Below the pieces are notes generated by a model. The model was not told the DNA's origin. It saw only the letters and a program-made list of their open reading frames with translations, and made no database searches. Positions 32,614 through 44,253 of a DNA stretch of 64,000 bases are shown piece by piece. A program made the position numbers and the translations under genes. Numbering within the stretch: position 1 is the first letter of the stretch; the number at the start of each line of letters is the position of its first letter. The stretch is from Phytophthora quininea (Eukaryota > Oomycota > Peronosporomycetes > Peronosporales > Peronosporaceae): NCBI GenBank assembly GCA_011947345.1, contig JAAVTG010000788.1:62001-126000 (forward strand), in the 5' to 3' direction.

Positions 32614-34224
32614 ATGGTGCACAGTAATAGTCGACTGGCTTCGGCAATGCTCCTCGGTCCATCGATTGCTGGAATGATAACGACTAAGGCTTCGTTGTGG
32701 AGTCATTTCCTCCGGGAGCTTTTGCAGCGTGGGACTTGGGTGCAAGCTATTCGAGTGCAGCGGACGTTGATTCGGAATGCTATCGGCAGTATCGCGTGCG
32801 CCTGGGCTGCAAATGCTTGCTATTCGACTGGAAACTTTTTCTCGTCAAAATCATCTCGTGATCAGTCCAAAGCAGATCTCGTTGTCGCAAACGTTGTTTG
32901 GTGTGGTATCCTGTACGCAGTGACTATTTTATTTGCCCATGTTCCGGCGATGTTGGAGCAGCATTTTATTGACGACCTGAGCAAGCGTCCCAGTCCGATT
33001 ACTTGTGTTGGAAAACTAGCTCGTGGTGCTAGTTCCCGTATTATCGCTACCTGGATCGTAATGTTTGGGATCGGAGCTCTCGTGGCTTACATATCGTCCA
33101 CCAAAGAAGTAACCAAGTTCAAGCTCGAGTTTTACGGGATCGTAGCTTGCAACCATTTACTCAACACTAGCGTCATGCTCACATCTAGGCAAATTTACTT
33201 CCAAGAGACTTGTGAAGGCCGTAAGCGTCTCGAGCGGAAGCAAAAGCGGAAAGTTCCAGTTATTGCAGTCGGAATTGTGGAAAACACGAGGGTATTTCCT
33301 ACTTCTCCGGATGGTACTGCAGTCTACCGGAAACCCAAGTTTTGGAGAGCTTACGCCAGTAGTTCTCCTTTGTGCTTGTCTGTGATTCTCGCCGGAGGCT
33401 ACGTCCACCTGCTAACTCAACTTCGAGTTGTTGAGCAGGGTTCTATAGCCATTGGCTGTTTCATGGCAATTAGCACTCTCGGCAAGATCGCTTTGCAGGA
33501 AAGCGCCAAATATTTTGTCATGAAGAAACGCATCCGAAGTATCCGAGTCATGTGCATTTTGGTGGCAGTACCAACGGTCCTAATTGATACACAAGCACGC
33601 ATTATTTTGCTAGGCACGCAGAACACAGGGGTGGCTGCAGTCAGCACGTTTGGTATGGCAATCGTGGAAATTGCTGTTCGTGCTACGAAAGCATTCTTGG
33701 TGACTTGGGATATTCGTAAGCGCCACGGAACTGTTCTGCAAGGACCCAAGGTACCTGTTCAAGAAGTTGATCAACCTGGAAAGGTTGTCGAAGTGCGACC
33801 TGCCGAAGCTAGGGTCCCCAGCCCAACATCGTCGACCGTGTCGAACCAAATGGGTTTTGCATTGTGGCGACATCAACGTCAAGCGTACCACACCGCTGAG
33901 ATCAACGCGGATATGTACGCGGAGTACATTGCCATCGGTTGCTCAGCGTCCATCCTTTTCTTCTATGGCAATCACCCGCATTACTCTTTGCTAAACGGAA
34001 GCATTTCCGCATCTGATGGGGCCACGAGGAGGGCAAGTCAGCTAAAAATGCTGCTTTTGCAAGTCATCGTCGAAGTAATTGTCGACTATACCTCGATCTT
34101 ACTGGAAATCACAGTCGGAATTGAGTTTGATCGAATCAAAGGTCTGGGCTCGTTCCTCGCAGCGCTATTCGGAACGACGGCGGTGATCAACATCATCATC
34201 TCGGCGATGATCTATTTGGACTGA
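32614..34224 (+). CDS. Multi-membrane-span protein, oomycete family, intact member
   Basis: A continuous 536-residue product from ATG 32614, with about eleven hydrophobic segments. Motifs shared with the relatives at 50.9-62.9 kb: SIACAWxANACYSxGNxFS (near residue 60), QSxxxLxVANxxW, YxQETCxGRxR, PTVLIDTQxRIILLG (near 318), AEINADMYAEYIAIGCS with FFYGNHPxYSLL (near 430-460), and a C-terminal pair of spans ending in a sequence like GIYLS or AMIYLD. No domain I can name and no signal peptide. A polytopic membrane protein is clear; transporter or sensor function would be a guess. This is the reference for judging the broken copies. Confidence 0.8.
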   Translation: MVHSNSRLASAMLLGPSIAGMITTKASLWSHFLRELLQRGTWVQAIRVQRTLIRNAIGSIACAWAANACYSTGNFFSSKSSRDQSKADLVVANVVWCGILYAVTILFAHVPAMLEQHFIDDLSKRPSPITCVGKLARGASSRIIATWIVMFGIGALVAYISSTKEVTKFKLEFYGIVACNHLLNTSVMLTSRQIYFQETCEGRKRLERKQKRKVPVIAVGIVENTRVFPTSPDGTAVYRKPKFWRAYASSSPLCLSVILAGGYVHLLTQLRVVEQGSIAIGCFMAISTLGKIALQESAKYFVMKKRIRSIRVMCILVAVPTVLIDTQARIILLGTQNTGVAAVSTFGMAIVEIAVRATKAFLVTWDIRKRHGTVLQGPKVPVQEVDQPGKVVEVRPAEARVPSPTSSTVSNQMGFALWRHQRQAYHTAEINADMYAEYIAIGCSASILFFYGNHPHYSLLNGSISASDGATRRASQLKMLLLQVIVEVIVDYTSILLEITVGIEFDRIKGLGSFLAALFGTTAVINIIISAMIYLD

Positions 34225-34333
34225 GTGTAGTACAGCTGTAGCAAACAAACAAGAGTCTGTTCAGTGTCATTGGATTTGTCTACGTAAGATGTAATCCAAC
34301 CTTTAAACACCCTGCCATCGGTGCAACAGCGTT

Positions 34334-37300
34334 TTAGGGGACCATTGCGCGCTTAATTCCCGTGGCAAGGCGCTGCGCCAGGACGGAATCCCGCATAGCC
34401 ACTAGAAGCCGTGCCTTACCGCTCTGGATTTGCGCTTCGACGCCAATCAGAACGTGTTCAGCAGTGGAGTTGCCACTGCGGAATCGACCAGCAAACTTGC
34501 ACTTGCCTACGACATTGGCCGCGTTGTTGATCTCGTAGATTTGGGCCACATTACAGTTCTTTAGAACCGCTTGCACGACAGCATTCATTTGCACAGGCAG
34601 TGGCAAGGTCAGCTCGCTCGTGTGGAGAGAGGACGAGTCGGTCATCGAGATCTGTCGCTCGAAGTCGTCCAGATTCATCTGTAGAGGCATCAACAACTCA
34701 CCGATTTCAGGGGAAAGGTCCACTTCATACGTGTCTGCGCTCGTCACAACCTCAAGCGGAATGTTATCCAGACGACCCAAGAAGTCTACGTGCATCTGTG
34801 CCATGGAGGTCGATCCCCCAGGGAACAGTACCGGCATTTCGGGGAACGAAACCACTTGCTGAGGGTTCTTTCCTACCACTTGGACGCGGGAAATGGGTTC
34901 GTTCGAGTTGTTAGCAAGCCACAACTGGATGACGTTCATGCCAGGCGAATGCGTCGATTGCTGGCGAAGGAATGCATAGTGAATGTCCAAGCCATTACCG
35001 GCCAGAGAGGACAGCAATTCATGGCGAGGCGGTGGAGTGGTGGACGAAGAGACACTCAAGTTCATCAGATCGCCAAGCAGATTGGACGTGGGGCCCGACG
35101 ACATACCCATAGGCGCAAATTGCTGCGCTGGCGGGTTTGATGGGGTAATACCTGAGGGAGAGCCCAAGAGATCAAGCAATGGATCCGCTGGCTTTGTTTG
35201 TTTCGGCCTCGTTTGCTTCTGCGGTGACCGCGTTTTTCCCTTTGCCGTCGACGAGTTGATTCTTCCTCTTCAGACGAAGATTCTTCAGAATCGCTTTCTT
35301 CGGAAGATGAGGCTTCACTGTCAGATTCTGAGCGAGAGGAGGCAGATTCAGAGCGCGAGCCAGACCCGCTACTGCTCTCCGAGTCGTAGTCCGAGCCACT
35401 CGCAGATTCCGACTCGGAGTCTGGCTCCGAGTCGGATGCGCTTTCGTCGCTATAAAAGCCTTGCGAAGCTGCATTTTCTTTTTCTTGTCAGCTTTGCCAG
35501 TATGGCGCGATGATTCGCCGCGCTTTGTGGTGTCTACGAACGATGCTTCGTCACGAAGCGAACTGTCGGGTTTGGTCGTCCGCCACTCAGGCATGGAAAG
35601 GTATCCAGGAACACTATGATGAACAACGTTAGAGAACGAGCCCAGCGTAAACCTAGACTTCGTCTCATCGTCATATCCGATCAGTGGAGCCGGCTTCTTG
35701 CTTGCAAACAGTTTGTGCGGGTTCACAATCGTCGCATCTCCAGACAAGGCGGCACGAACCAAACGCGCGCGATCGCGAACGTCGTAGTCGACATCGAACT
35801 TGCAGAGCTCGATCACGTACTGCAACAGCAACTGAATCGTACGCTTCTGAGGCTCGCGAAGTCCAAGTTTCACTGCCAAGTTCAAGATCTGAAGACGAAC
35901 CTCCGTTGATTCGTCCGAGAACTCTTTCACTAAAAGACGGAGAGACTCGGCGGCACAGGTGGTCCCGTTGCCATCATCGTTAAACTCGCCCAACATCCAC
36001 ACAATGGAAGCGCGCGCAGAGGGGCTCGTCACACGACCTGCTACCATCATCGCGGCCAAGGATCGAACCACCAGAAGGCGATCCTTCTTAATGGCTTTCT
36101 GCTGCAGAAGTTGTCGGATCACTACGACACTCTCGGCAACGACCTGTTCACTAGAAGACCGCACAAGCCGCATTAATCCACTCAAACAGCGCTCTGCTAC
36201 AGAAGGCATCGCGTCAGCCACACGACCAAGCGCACGCACAGTCATCGTCACAAAAGACTTATCTACGTGGCGTACATACGCTTGGAACTCGCGCAAGATC
36301 GTGCTCACATTGTCGTCCGTAACCAGCGACGTCAAAATCTCAAGCTTCAGCTTCCGTGCATAGGCAGGATCAGTTGCACGGACAAAGAACTCTTGCAGGA
36401 ACGGACGGAACATATCCGGACGCGAAGTAGCCATCGACGAGATCACAGACAGCACCACGTACTGAATTTCACGCTGGTTGCGCATGATACGCACCAACGA
36501 CTTACCGATCAACGTGGAAGTGGCCATGCTGTGCGTTCCACAATAGTAGTGCAAGGTAGCAACCGCCAGTACGACAGCACTGTTCCTAGACTTGAGCAGT
36601 GGGATCGACGACCGCAATAGCAAGCGGTGATCTTCATCCAGTTCTTCCCCACCGCCAATGCCACTCGCAAGTGCGTCGCTGCGGAAAACCGACCCAATAG
36701 AAGGCAATGTCTCCCTCTCACACTTCCTCCACCCAGCAAGAATGGCGATGCGCTTGAGAACGAACTTCCCGAGCCGTGGCTCTTTGAAAAATTATTCTTC
36801 GCTCCATTTCCCGACTCTGAGCCACTTCCCTCATCGTCTGAGTAGAAGCCTTTCCTCGCTTTCCTCTTTGGGAACATGTTCTTTTCCTTCATTTCTTCCT
36901 TCAGCTCTTCCGGAGCTTGGAACTGTTCTCGGCAGTATCTTATCAGCACATTCAGCGTTACGGTTTGTCCCCACTCATCAACGTCCGCTAGTAAATGGCA
37001 TAGCTTCCTATAGGGACGATGCAGCAGGTCCAATCTGTCCGGACAGACCTCGTTCAGCGCCTGTACGGCGCTACCCAGCACCATCGTACTGGAGTCATTT
37101 AGCAGTGTGCCAATGATCTCCGCCAGCACGTCCTTCTGGTCTTGATCCACAGCAAACACTTTACTAATAGCATTAGCCGCACACTTCCTCACATAGGCAC
37201 TCTCGTCGGCCGCGCACTTGCGGATGGCGATGAGCTGGATCTGCAGGATGTCTCGAACTCGAATACTTGTCATGACCCTAAGCGCCAGCGCTCGGATGAG

Positions 37301-37654
37301 CTGGTTCTGGTCCGCCAAGTCCTTCTGGAAGCTGTTGATACTGAGCAGCGCCAGCTCCCGGCACTGCGAGTTGGCGTCCGCGTAGTGTACCAGGTACATG
37401 TACACGAGCTTCTTGACCTCAACGCTGGCCACGATGACATTCTTCACGACGTCCGCGAAGAACATGGATACGTCCTCGCCCTTGGAGATGCAAGCCAGCA
37501 AAGCCTTCATGGCCTCGAGCTTCTCCGCGTGGCCCGCGACGCCCAGCTTGTTGTCCAGCAGCTTACGGATGCGGTCCAGGTTCATGCTCTCCTCGAAGAA
37601 GTGCGCGTCCCCGTGATGCTCTTCATGCCGATCGCCATCGCCATGGTTGCGCAC
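34334..37654 (-). CDS. AP3B: AP-3 adaptor complex subunit beta
   Basis: The N-terminal adaptin trunk (VEVKKLVYMYLVHYAD, ALALRVMTSIRV, VRKCAANAISKVFAVD, VCPDRLDLLHRPYRKLC) and the second trunk part (DHRLLLRSSIPLLKSRNSAV, VAESVVVIRQLL) match AP-3 beta closely. An acidic Ser-rich hinge (SDSEPDSESESASGS) sits near 35270-35460 and an ear domain at 34334-35179. AP-3 beta is the large subunit of the adaptor that sorts cargo to vacuole or lysosome-like organelles. Three frame slips (near 36725-36730, T-run 35479-35483, T-run 35233-35237) each equal one missing base. The N-terminal frame lacks an ATG (GTG at 37654), while an ATG lies in another frame at about 37643, so the start is unresolved. Confidence 0.88.
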
Positions 37655-38936
37655 AAGACTGATGGTCCCTCTTCGCGTGTGGAATGATATTGAAAGGGGA
37701 AAAGATCCACGGAGTTTTCGGTTAAATCAATACTATTCGACTAAGTTGAGATGACTTCGCATGTATATAAAAACTCTAAAATAAGAGAGTGAGAAAAATA
37801 AGTTGGATTGATTCTTTAGTTCTTGTTTGCACAGAATAACTGTATTCAGCCGTCGTGGGACTTTTTGCAAGGGAAGTGGCGCTATCTTGGGTCTCAAGGC
37901 GATTATAGAAATTAGGGTGAAGTCAATGCTTCGCGTGCCCAATAAATCTGTATATTTATTAGCAGCATTGCGCAACGGCCAATCTTATCAGAAAACATGT
38001 GTAGAAAACGTTTTGTTGAATCTTATTGTATCCCAAATGCTCAGCAGCCTGCTTAATGACAATATCAACTTTTTTGGCATCTGAGGAATGGACCATGCGG
38101 TTATTCAAGAGTGATGGATGTGGTTCTGCGAGTATAAGAAATGATTGATGAAGCTGAGCTCTCTCCGCTTGAGTCAGCTGGGGATCAATGGGTGCGCTAT
38201 ACCATGGCAGCTACAAGTGTTAATCAGTTTTGATTTAATACTACACTGTACTACACGATTAGTGTAGGAAAGCGCAAGGTTGTGGTGAGCTGATGGACGA
38301 GTGCGTGTCGTCACCCGCACGAAACGTTTTCTTCAAGAAAGCTCTAATTGAGGTGTATGACGTCAAGAGAAACAAACATATCTAGTGTTTCTGCCGACAT
38401 GGTCATTGCCACGCATGCGTTTCCGGAGACTTGCGAAATATTGTTTATCGATTATGAACTTCAATGATATCGTCGTGAAGAATGTGTCCTGCTATTCACG
38501 TTGCTGAAGCACGCTTGCGATAGCCACCAGATCAGTTGTTCGCAGCTACTACTTTGGTTGTAAATATGGACTCACTCTACCCGCCAGTTGAAATTTAACC
38601 CGCGAATCTTCTTGTATTGGTCTCAACCTTATCGACATGGAACAGTTCACCCCAGAACGTGCCAGCGACGTCTCTCCACACGATTCCTGCTTGTCCAGGA
38701 CTCCTTCCTAAAGGCAGAACATCCTATCAAATGCTCTTGAGATGCTTCCTCTCTCAAATGTGCAGGAGCCGAGCTTCTTCGATGATAACACTTCCGAAGT
38801 TGAATGGTAGGCTTGGTACACCCCGGTATGGTTGTTTTCCAAGGATCATCTCGTTGGGGCGAAACCTGTGTAGATTAGCCTCATTGCCGAGGAGTGGCGT
38901 GGAGGCGCCCCACTTGAGTAATTTCCGACACGATGA
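37655..38936. other. Intergenic region and 3' flank of the retroelement
   Basis: AT-rich without a gene to about 38600. From there to 38936 it is probably 3' non-coding sequence of the DIRS-like element, but I could not identify its terminal repeat. Confidence 0.35.
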
Positions 38937-39857
38937 TCACCGGCACTTTAGTCGCGAAAGTCCTTCGTTGCCCTCTGAGGTTAGCACGGGATAATCTTCA
39001 AAGAATGACGACAGCCATCGTCCTAGCAGCTTGATTACCAGTCGATCTGCGCCAGCGTTCAGCAGCTTGGTGGCACCACCGATTCGAACCGAGTGCGTTG
39101 AGAAACAGGCGGCGTCCAATCCTTGGCTGATAGCACCTGCCTTGATTGTTGCTGCCACACAGCTTGATGATGTTCCACAGCTCTTGCTCGTCTTGAGGGC
39201 AGGTTCATCCGGACGAGTGCCAACTTTCCTTGCGGCCATCACAATCCAGCGAGCTGCACGAACTGGACAAAGCACAATGTCTCCCGAAGCATGTTGAAAC
39301 CTGAATTCTTGGCGCCCAAACTGGTTGTCCTTAGCCCCTCGAAGTAATATTCCCACGATCACCGCGAGGCGGGGCTTCGTTGGTTGGCCGTCTTTATCAC
39401 AAAATCGAATGTCACCTAGACGTAGAACGAACGGGTGATACTTCTTGCCGATGAATAGATACTCTGACCTACGCAAGAGAAAGAAGTAAGCGAGCATCAA
39501 CCCACCTCACAAAAGCTGATGGTTAGTCCGCGAGACACCCAAACTCGAGTAGATCTGGCGGAGTAAACTTGGAGTCAGGGGTTGTTGTTTCACGACGGGA
39601 CTGGTAAATCGCCGAATCCCGCGCAGCAACAGCGCGTGTTGCTCCGTCACGCCTGGGTCGTAGCCACGTTCAAACCGGTGCATCCAGCGCACCGCGCACA
39701 GTTTAGAGCAGATTGTCCCGTACGAATTACCGACTTTGTGCTGGTTCATGCCGAATTTCCACAGATACACAGCAAAACCACCTAACTGAGCAGTGGACTT
39801 CTCTGCGGCATCGCGAGGAAGCCACGGTGAATACTGCATAAACTCACACCACGACAC
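38937..39857 (-). pseudogene. DIRS-type tyrosine recombinase, one in-frame stop
   Basis: The N-terminal core-binding part (39507-39857) and the catalytic part (38937-39500) are in the same frame, separated by a single TGA in HQLL*GGLM. Catalytic residues are visible: Arg in FLLRRSEYL, His-x-x-Arg in THSVRIGGAT, and a Tyr after GRWLSSFFEDY. Known role: integrates the circular cDNA by site-specific recombination. CGA to TGA would explain the stop. Confidence 0.8.
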
Positions 39858-40437
39858 TCATTGGCGCCACGCTCGTGAATAGGCTTTCCGGGACGATCCA
39901 GCTAGAGCTCCCAGATCCGCGAGAGTTTCCTCGAGCTTGGGGGATGATAACCTGCGAGTAACCGACAGAAAGGTTAGCAAACTCGTTCGCCTTTGTCTTC
40001 GAGTCCCAAACGCGGCTACCGGCGTCTGCCATCACGTTGTCCACACCCGGGATGTAAGCCGTGGACACGTAGACATTGTGCCGGACTTCTTCGAGTGAAA
40101 GCAGTCGAAGAAGCAATTGAGCAAACGTGTTGAGACCGGTGCGTAGGTTGCTCCAAGACACAGCAGACGCGTTGTCAATATGCATACACACGTGCGTTTC
40201 TTGGTCGTCGAACGGTCCTGCCCACATGTGGCCCCACAGAATCGACGCGAACACAGCGCTCATGAGCTCCCGAATATTGATTCCAAACGTGGAGCTTTTG
40301 CCAGCCTTCTGTTCCGCGATAGCTTCACGCTCCTCGCCGTCGAACTTGACCTGGAAAAACTCACGACGCGCCGGGTAAATAGCACAAAGCCCAGCGTCAC
40401 TGGCGTCCATGAACAACTCAACTGTCAGAGGTTGCAT
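39844..40437 (-). CDS. RNase H domain of the DIRS-like element
   Basis: ELFMDASDAGLCAIYP gives the first Asp, INIRELMSAV the Glu, CMHIDNASAVSW the second Asp, and DNVMADAGSR the last Asp. In related elements this is fused to the RT. Here it is separated from the RT by a TGA near 40470 and a frame change of one missing base, probably in the C-run of ATCCCC (40452-40455). Confidence 0.75.
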   Translation of the reverse strand: MQPLTVELFMDASDAGLCAIYPARREFFQVKFDGEEREAIAEQKAGKSSTFGINIRELMSAVFASILWGHMWAGPFDDQETHVCMHIDNASAVSWSNLRTGLNTFAQLLLRLLSLEEVRHNVYVSTAYIPGVDNVMADAGSRVWDSKTKANEFANLSVGYSQVIIPQARGNSRGSGSSSWIVPESLFTSVAPMSVVV

Positions 40438-40469
40438 CTGAGTGAAGCGGGTGAGGGGATGGCGTTAAA

Positions 40470-42033
40470 TCATATCACTGACAAAATGGCCAAGAACCAT
40501 TTGAGGTCGTCACGGGCCGAATCCGGTAGAACGTATGATCCAAACAGGGGCATTAGACGGTGCGCACCCGCCAACCTCTGGAAGAACGATGCTGCTGGTC
40601 GCACACATGTAGCTACATGCCGCAGAGACCAAAGCAATCTGTTGAGTTGTGAGCGTGAGGCTCGCGGGTGATCAAGCAATTCCACTACTCGTCTCCGCGC
40701 TTTCTCGATCTTCGGTGCCGGGATTGAGACGGTCCGATGTTGCAGGTCCCAGATCAAGCCCAGTGCCGAACCCTTGATGACCCAATCTGTAAACTTTTCC
40801 TCGTTGCATGCCGGCGGACCTAGAATTTGAATCATGAAGGCGCGAAGCGCCGTCGCCGCCTCCGGAAGCCGCGTGCCGACGGCACCTTCGATGCAATTAT
40901 GGTCATCGCACCAAACCTTGCCGTTGAAGGCACCGGCTGCTTGCGGCGGTTGATGGGGCCACGACGGTTTTGACGAGGAGTATAGGTGATTGATAGCACT
41001 CCCAGCTGTGGAATACGCTGCAGGTGAATTTCGCCACCCAAAGGGACAACACAGATCCACGACCAGCACTCCGAGCTCAGGAATAGTACCCGCAAACCTC
41101 TCGCAATGATCAGCGTGCACCGGGATGTGGCGAAAGGCGCCACTAACATCACCGGACATCAAACGCGCTAACCCGGGGAATTCCTGCTCCACTTCTACAA
41201 TACGCTCCGCGATCGCGCGGGCCCCGTCGTAGACGATGCCGATCTCTGTATCCGTTGCGGTGAATTCGTTTATGGACCCAGAGTCTGGGAATGACAGGTC
41301 GTGGATGACCCTTGTATCTTCGCTGAGAGGTCGGTCTCTTTTCGGTACTGCTCCGAATGGGCTGCAAAAGACTCCATCAAGATCTGGGAGGAGATCGAGG
41401 ACAAGATAACGATCCTCGTCCTGCCTTATCCTGATATTCTTGATCACAGCATTGAGTGCTCTCCGAGCAGACCCATGGTTAGCTGGTGGTGTCTCCTGGG
41501 CCGGGGGGTCGGCCGTCCACGCAGGCACCACTCCGTGCTGAACGATGTCTCTCCAGCGCGAGGCGTGGACGAACGTCATCCATGCGGAATCCGGAACCGA
41601 TAGTGCTTTGTTGGGACTTGAGTCGGGCGAGGTCTCCCCGCGGACCAACCGAATGAACGCTGGCAGGCTCATACCTGATCGCCGTAGGAGCTCACTATAC
41701 GCTAGTTGTTTATCATGATCCATCCGATACCGGGGTTTCCCCGAGGACCAAGAGAGGGTGCACTGCTCTGAGGACGGCTGCTCCGTAGCACCGCATCTCT
41801 GATCGCAGTTTCTGGGAACCAGCTTGTTGCCGGCGGAAAACCTCTGTGGTTCGTCTAGTGAGCGCATCCTGATGAAGTCCCCGTAGCCGATCCACGAATA
41901 CCTCGGGTCCAGAGCTGGTGATGCCGTTGGGCAACACGACCGATGCTATATCCGATTGGTGCTCCCATGAGGGCACCGAACAAGTTCGATCGTGAGGTCG
42001 CGCCGACAGTGGCTGTGCTGCTCGCCTCGACAA
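40470..42033 (-). CDS. Reverse transcriptase of the DIRS-like element
   Basis: Motif A MSGDVSGAFRHIPVH, motif B PFGWRNSPAAYS and motif C VWCDDHNC are in order in the frame starting near 41867, followed by a thumb-like region (ASRSQLNRLLWSLRHVATCV). The upstream part to 42033 is in another frame. The WCDD variant keeps both catalytic Asp residues. About 300 bp between this and gag (42034-42351) holds a Pro-rich linker. Confidence 0.8.
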
Positions 42034-42351
42034 TGATGCAGCTACTCGTGCCGATCATAGTACCGGAGCAGCTCTGACTGACAGTGGCGGACTGACCGCT
42101 GCAGATAGGTTCCCTGGTGCTGGCACCGATTTGGCCATCCGTGGACGTGGTGACGAGTGTTGCGGAAATACTGGAGCCGGGTTGGCGTGTATTAGTGCGT
42201 TATACTCGCCAGCAGGTCCACGATTAAGCGGTGGACGTCTACCAGGCCATCGACGCGTGTTGAAGTTTGAGGAGACACTGATTCTGACAACTTGTAGAGG
42301 TTCCTTTGCTCCCGCCGGCGAACCTTCCTCCACGGATTCGCAGTGGCCATA

Positions 42352-44253
42352 TCACAGGTCGAGGAACTCGGGCTTCAGGCCACCGTACTTCGCTTCGATG
42401 AAGTCCTTCATCACCACGGGTAGCTGGCGAGGACGGAAATGACCAGGCGAGTTGTCCGTGCATTGCGCTCCCCGACCACGACAGCCTTGATTGGAGAGGG
42501 AGCGCATGCACAATTTCTTCCGATTCTCAGTTGGTAGAGCGCTCAGAACTTGGTCTGGGACTCGTTTGTTGTTGGTGTCGTTGTGAGACCGGTCGTGGCC
42601 GTCGGACTTGTACTGCTGTACGCTCGTCGGGAGTTGGCGGTTCTTGAGCGACGTGTATTGGCGATCACGGATGACGTTCTGTACTCGAACATAAGATTCG
42701 TGCGAGACGCTAAACTCCAGTTGGATGCTGGTACACTGGTTCGTTGAGCCGAGAACGATGTACGTGCGAATCTTCTCTAGGCGTTCATCGATCCAGAACA
42801 CAAGATCGGCCAACGTGTCGGGGTCCACAGTGCAAAAGTCTAGCTTTTGTCGGAGGAAAAACCTACGGGCCGCCGTGAGGACCCGACCAACAAACGGTTG
42901 GTACACTTCCTCAACCAGTAGAGCAAGCACATCCAGATAGGCTAACATCATGTCCATCCCTTCGGCTGCTTCGGGTCGTGGCAGGCTGTTGCTATTGGAA
43001 AAGTCGCACGTATTGTATCCGGCTAAGCGTTGACGTCTTGAGCGTGTATCAACCCGTCCAAAATGCAGTATGGACAACCCGCGTGTGCCGATCTCCCACG
43101 CGTAGAATCCCTTCAGCACGGCTGGGTGTGGAAGGAACGCCGATAGATCCATTTGGGCCTGCAGGTGTTCAACAAACAACTGGACTCCCATGTCAGAGTA
43201 CGTACCGTTAACAATGGCCTGGTGCACAGTGTTCTGCAGTCTTGACGCTCGAAACTGACCCTTGTTCCCTGTTTCTCCGCCGATGAGCATCTCTAGCCCG
43301 TCTTGCAGCCGAGTCGCAGCCGAACTAGATAGCTCACCATTCAGTTTCCGGGCTTGGGCACGTACACTAAAGTCCATTAGGTCGGGCCCGCGCGGGCGTA
43401 TCGAGGAGGCTCTGGCTGGGGCCACGGTGCTGCTGGGACCAGACTCGGGCTCACTGTCGTCATCAGAGTCTTGAAGCGGATCCATCGCCGCGGTGGTATC
43501 GCCTGCACCTGATACGACACGCTCCTGAGCGGCATCTCCTGGCTCATCAAAAATAGACTCCCCGAGGATGACCGTGGAAGGAACGCGGCGGTTCCCGTTG
43601 TGGTAGAATACGTAGTCGAGGACGTACTTAGCAGAGACCGTGGATACCTCCATGCTTGCAATGTCGAGAAGGAACACATTGCCCAATTCACTAACTGGCT
43701 CCGCTCCAATCTTGGTGCACACGTCTGCCACGATTCGAACTGCTGACCTCCCGCGAGCGAGAAAGGCGTTATAGGCGGCATCGTGGAGCGCACGCATCTC
43801 CGCCGGCATCATTACAAGCACTGATTTCCCATCGCATAGCCGCATTGCGTAGGTTTCGGCAGCCAGGTCTTGAATGTAGTCCAGATCAAACTTAAAATCA
43901 AAGTTTCCAGCAGGAGAGGACACAAAGAGGAGCTGGTGGCTGGGTTCCTTACTCCACCGGTAGCCCGTCACGACGCCGTACGTCCAGCGTGTCCTTGTCC
44001 TTGCGATGAGCGACGCAGACACAACTTCCAACGTAGGTTCCCAGACCATGGCGGGCCCCTCTTCGGAGACCTCGCGCGCTTGAACCGAGGCTGCTGGTAG
44101 GGTTGCGGAGCATTCGTCCATGTCTCCCCAGCGTCCACTCGTCACCAGCTGCACGTCTATCGACTCTCCGCTGGTCGAGTCAGCCGCACCATAGGCAAAA
44201 CCCGCGGTGCTCAACGCCTGCGGCCTCAGGAAATAATAACGAAGACCCCTCAT
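42352..44253 (-). CDS. Gag-like protein of the DIRS-like element
   Basis: An intact 633-residue product. An acidic segment (LQDSDDDSEPESGPSS) divides it. The C-terminal third carries a single zinc-knuckle-like cluster (KKLCMRSLSNQGCRGRGAQC followed by His in SPGHF). A nucleic-acid-binding structural protein is the expected role. Continuous over 1.9 kb, so the element is not ancient. Confidence 0.65.
   Translation of the reverse strand: MRGLRYYFLRPQALSTAGFAYGAADSTSGESIDVQLVTSGRWGDMDECSATLPAASVQAREVSEEGPAMVWEPTLEVVSASLIARTRTRWTYGVVTGYRWSKEPSHQLLFVSSPAGNFDFKFDLDYIQDLAAETYAMRLCDGKSVLVMMPAEMRALHDAAYNAFLARGRSAVRIVADVCTKIGAEPVSELGNVFLLDIASMEVSTVSAKYVLDYVFYHNGNRRVPSTVILGESIFDEPGDAAQERVVSGAGDTTAAMDPLQDSDDDSEPESGPSSTVAPARASSIRPRGPDLMDFSVRAQARKLNGELSSSAATRLQDGLEMLIGGETGNKGQFRASRLQNTVHQAIVNGTYSDMGVQLFVEHLQAQMDLSAFLPHPAVLKGFYAWEIGTRGLSILHFGRVDTRSRRQRLAGYNTCDFSNSNSLPRPEAAEGMDMMLAYLDVLALLVEEVYQPFVGRVLTAARRFFLRQKLDFCTVDPDTLADLVFWIDERLEKIRTYIVLGSTNQCTSIQLEFSVSHESYVRVQNVIRDRQYTSLKNRQLPTSVQQYKSDGHDRSHNDTNNKRVPDQVLSALPTENRKKLCMRSLSNQGCRGRGAQCTDNSPGHFRPRQLPVVMKDFIEAKYGGLKPEFLDL

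Larger units (their letters stand above)
38937..44253 (-). mobile_element. DIRS-like tyrosine-recombinase retrotransposon
   Basis: Read on the reverse strand the order is gag-like protein, reverse transcriptase, RNase H and tyrosine recombinase, with no DDE integrase or protease. That set defines the DIRS order. Coordinates cover the coding part only. I looked for inverted or split direct terminal repeats and found none by eye, so its true ends are unknown. Stops and frame changes in the RT to recombinase part suggest an inactive copy, although its gag is intact. Confidence 0.85.

Noticed and set aside
22230..40470. In-frame TGA read as selenocysteine or an altered genetic code
   Set aside because: Normal genes here end in TGA, and no conserved Cys/Sec position is involved.
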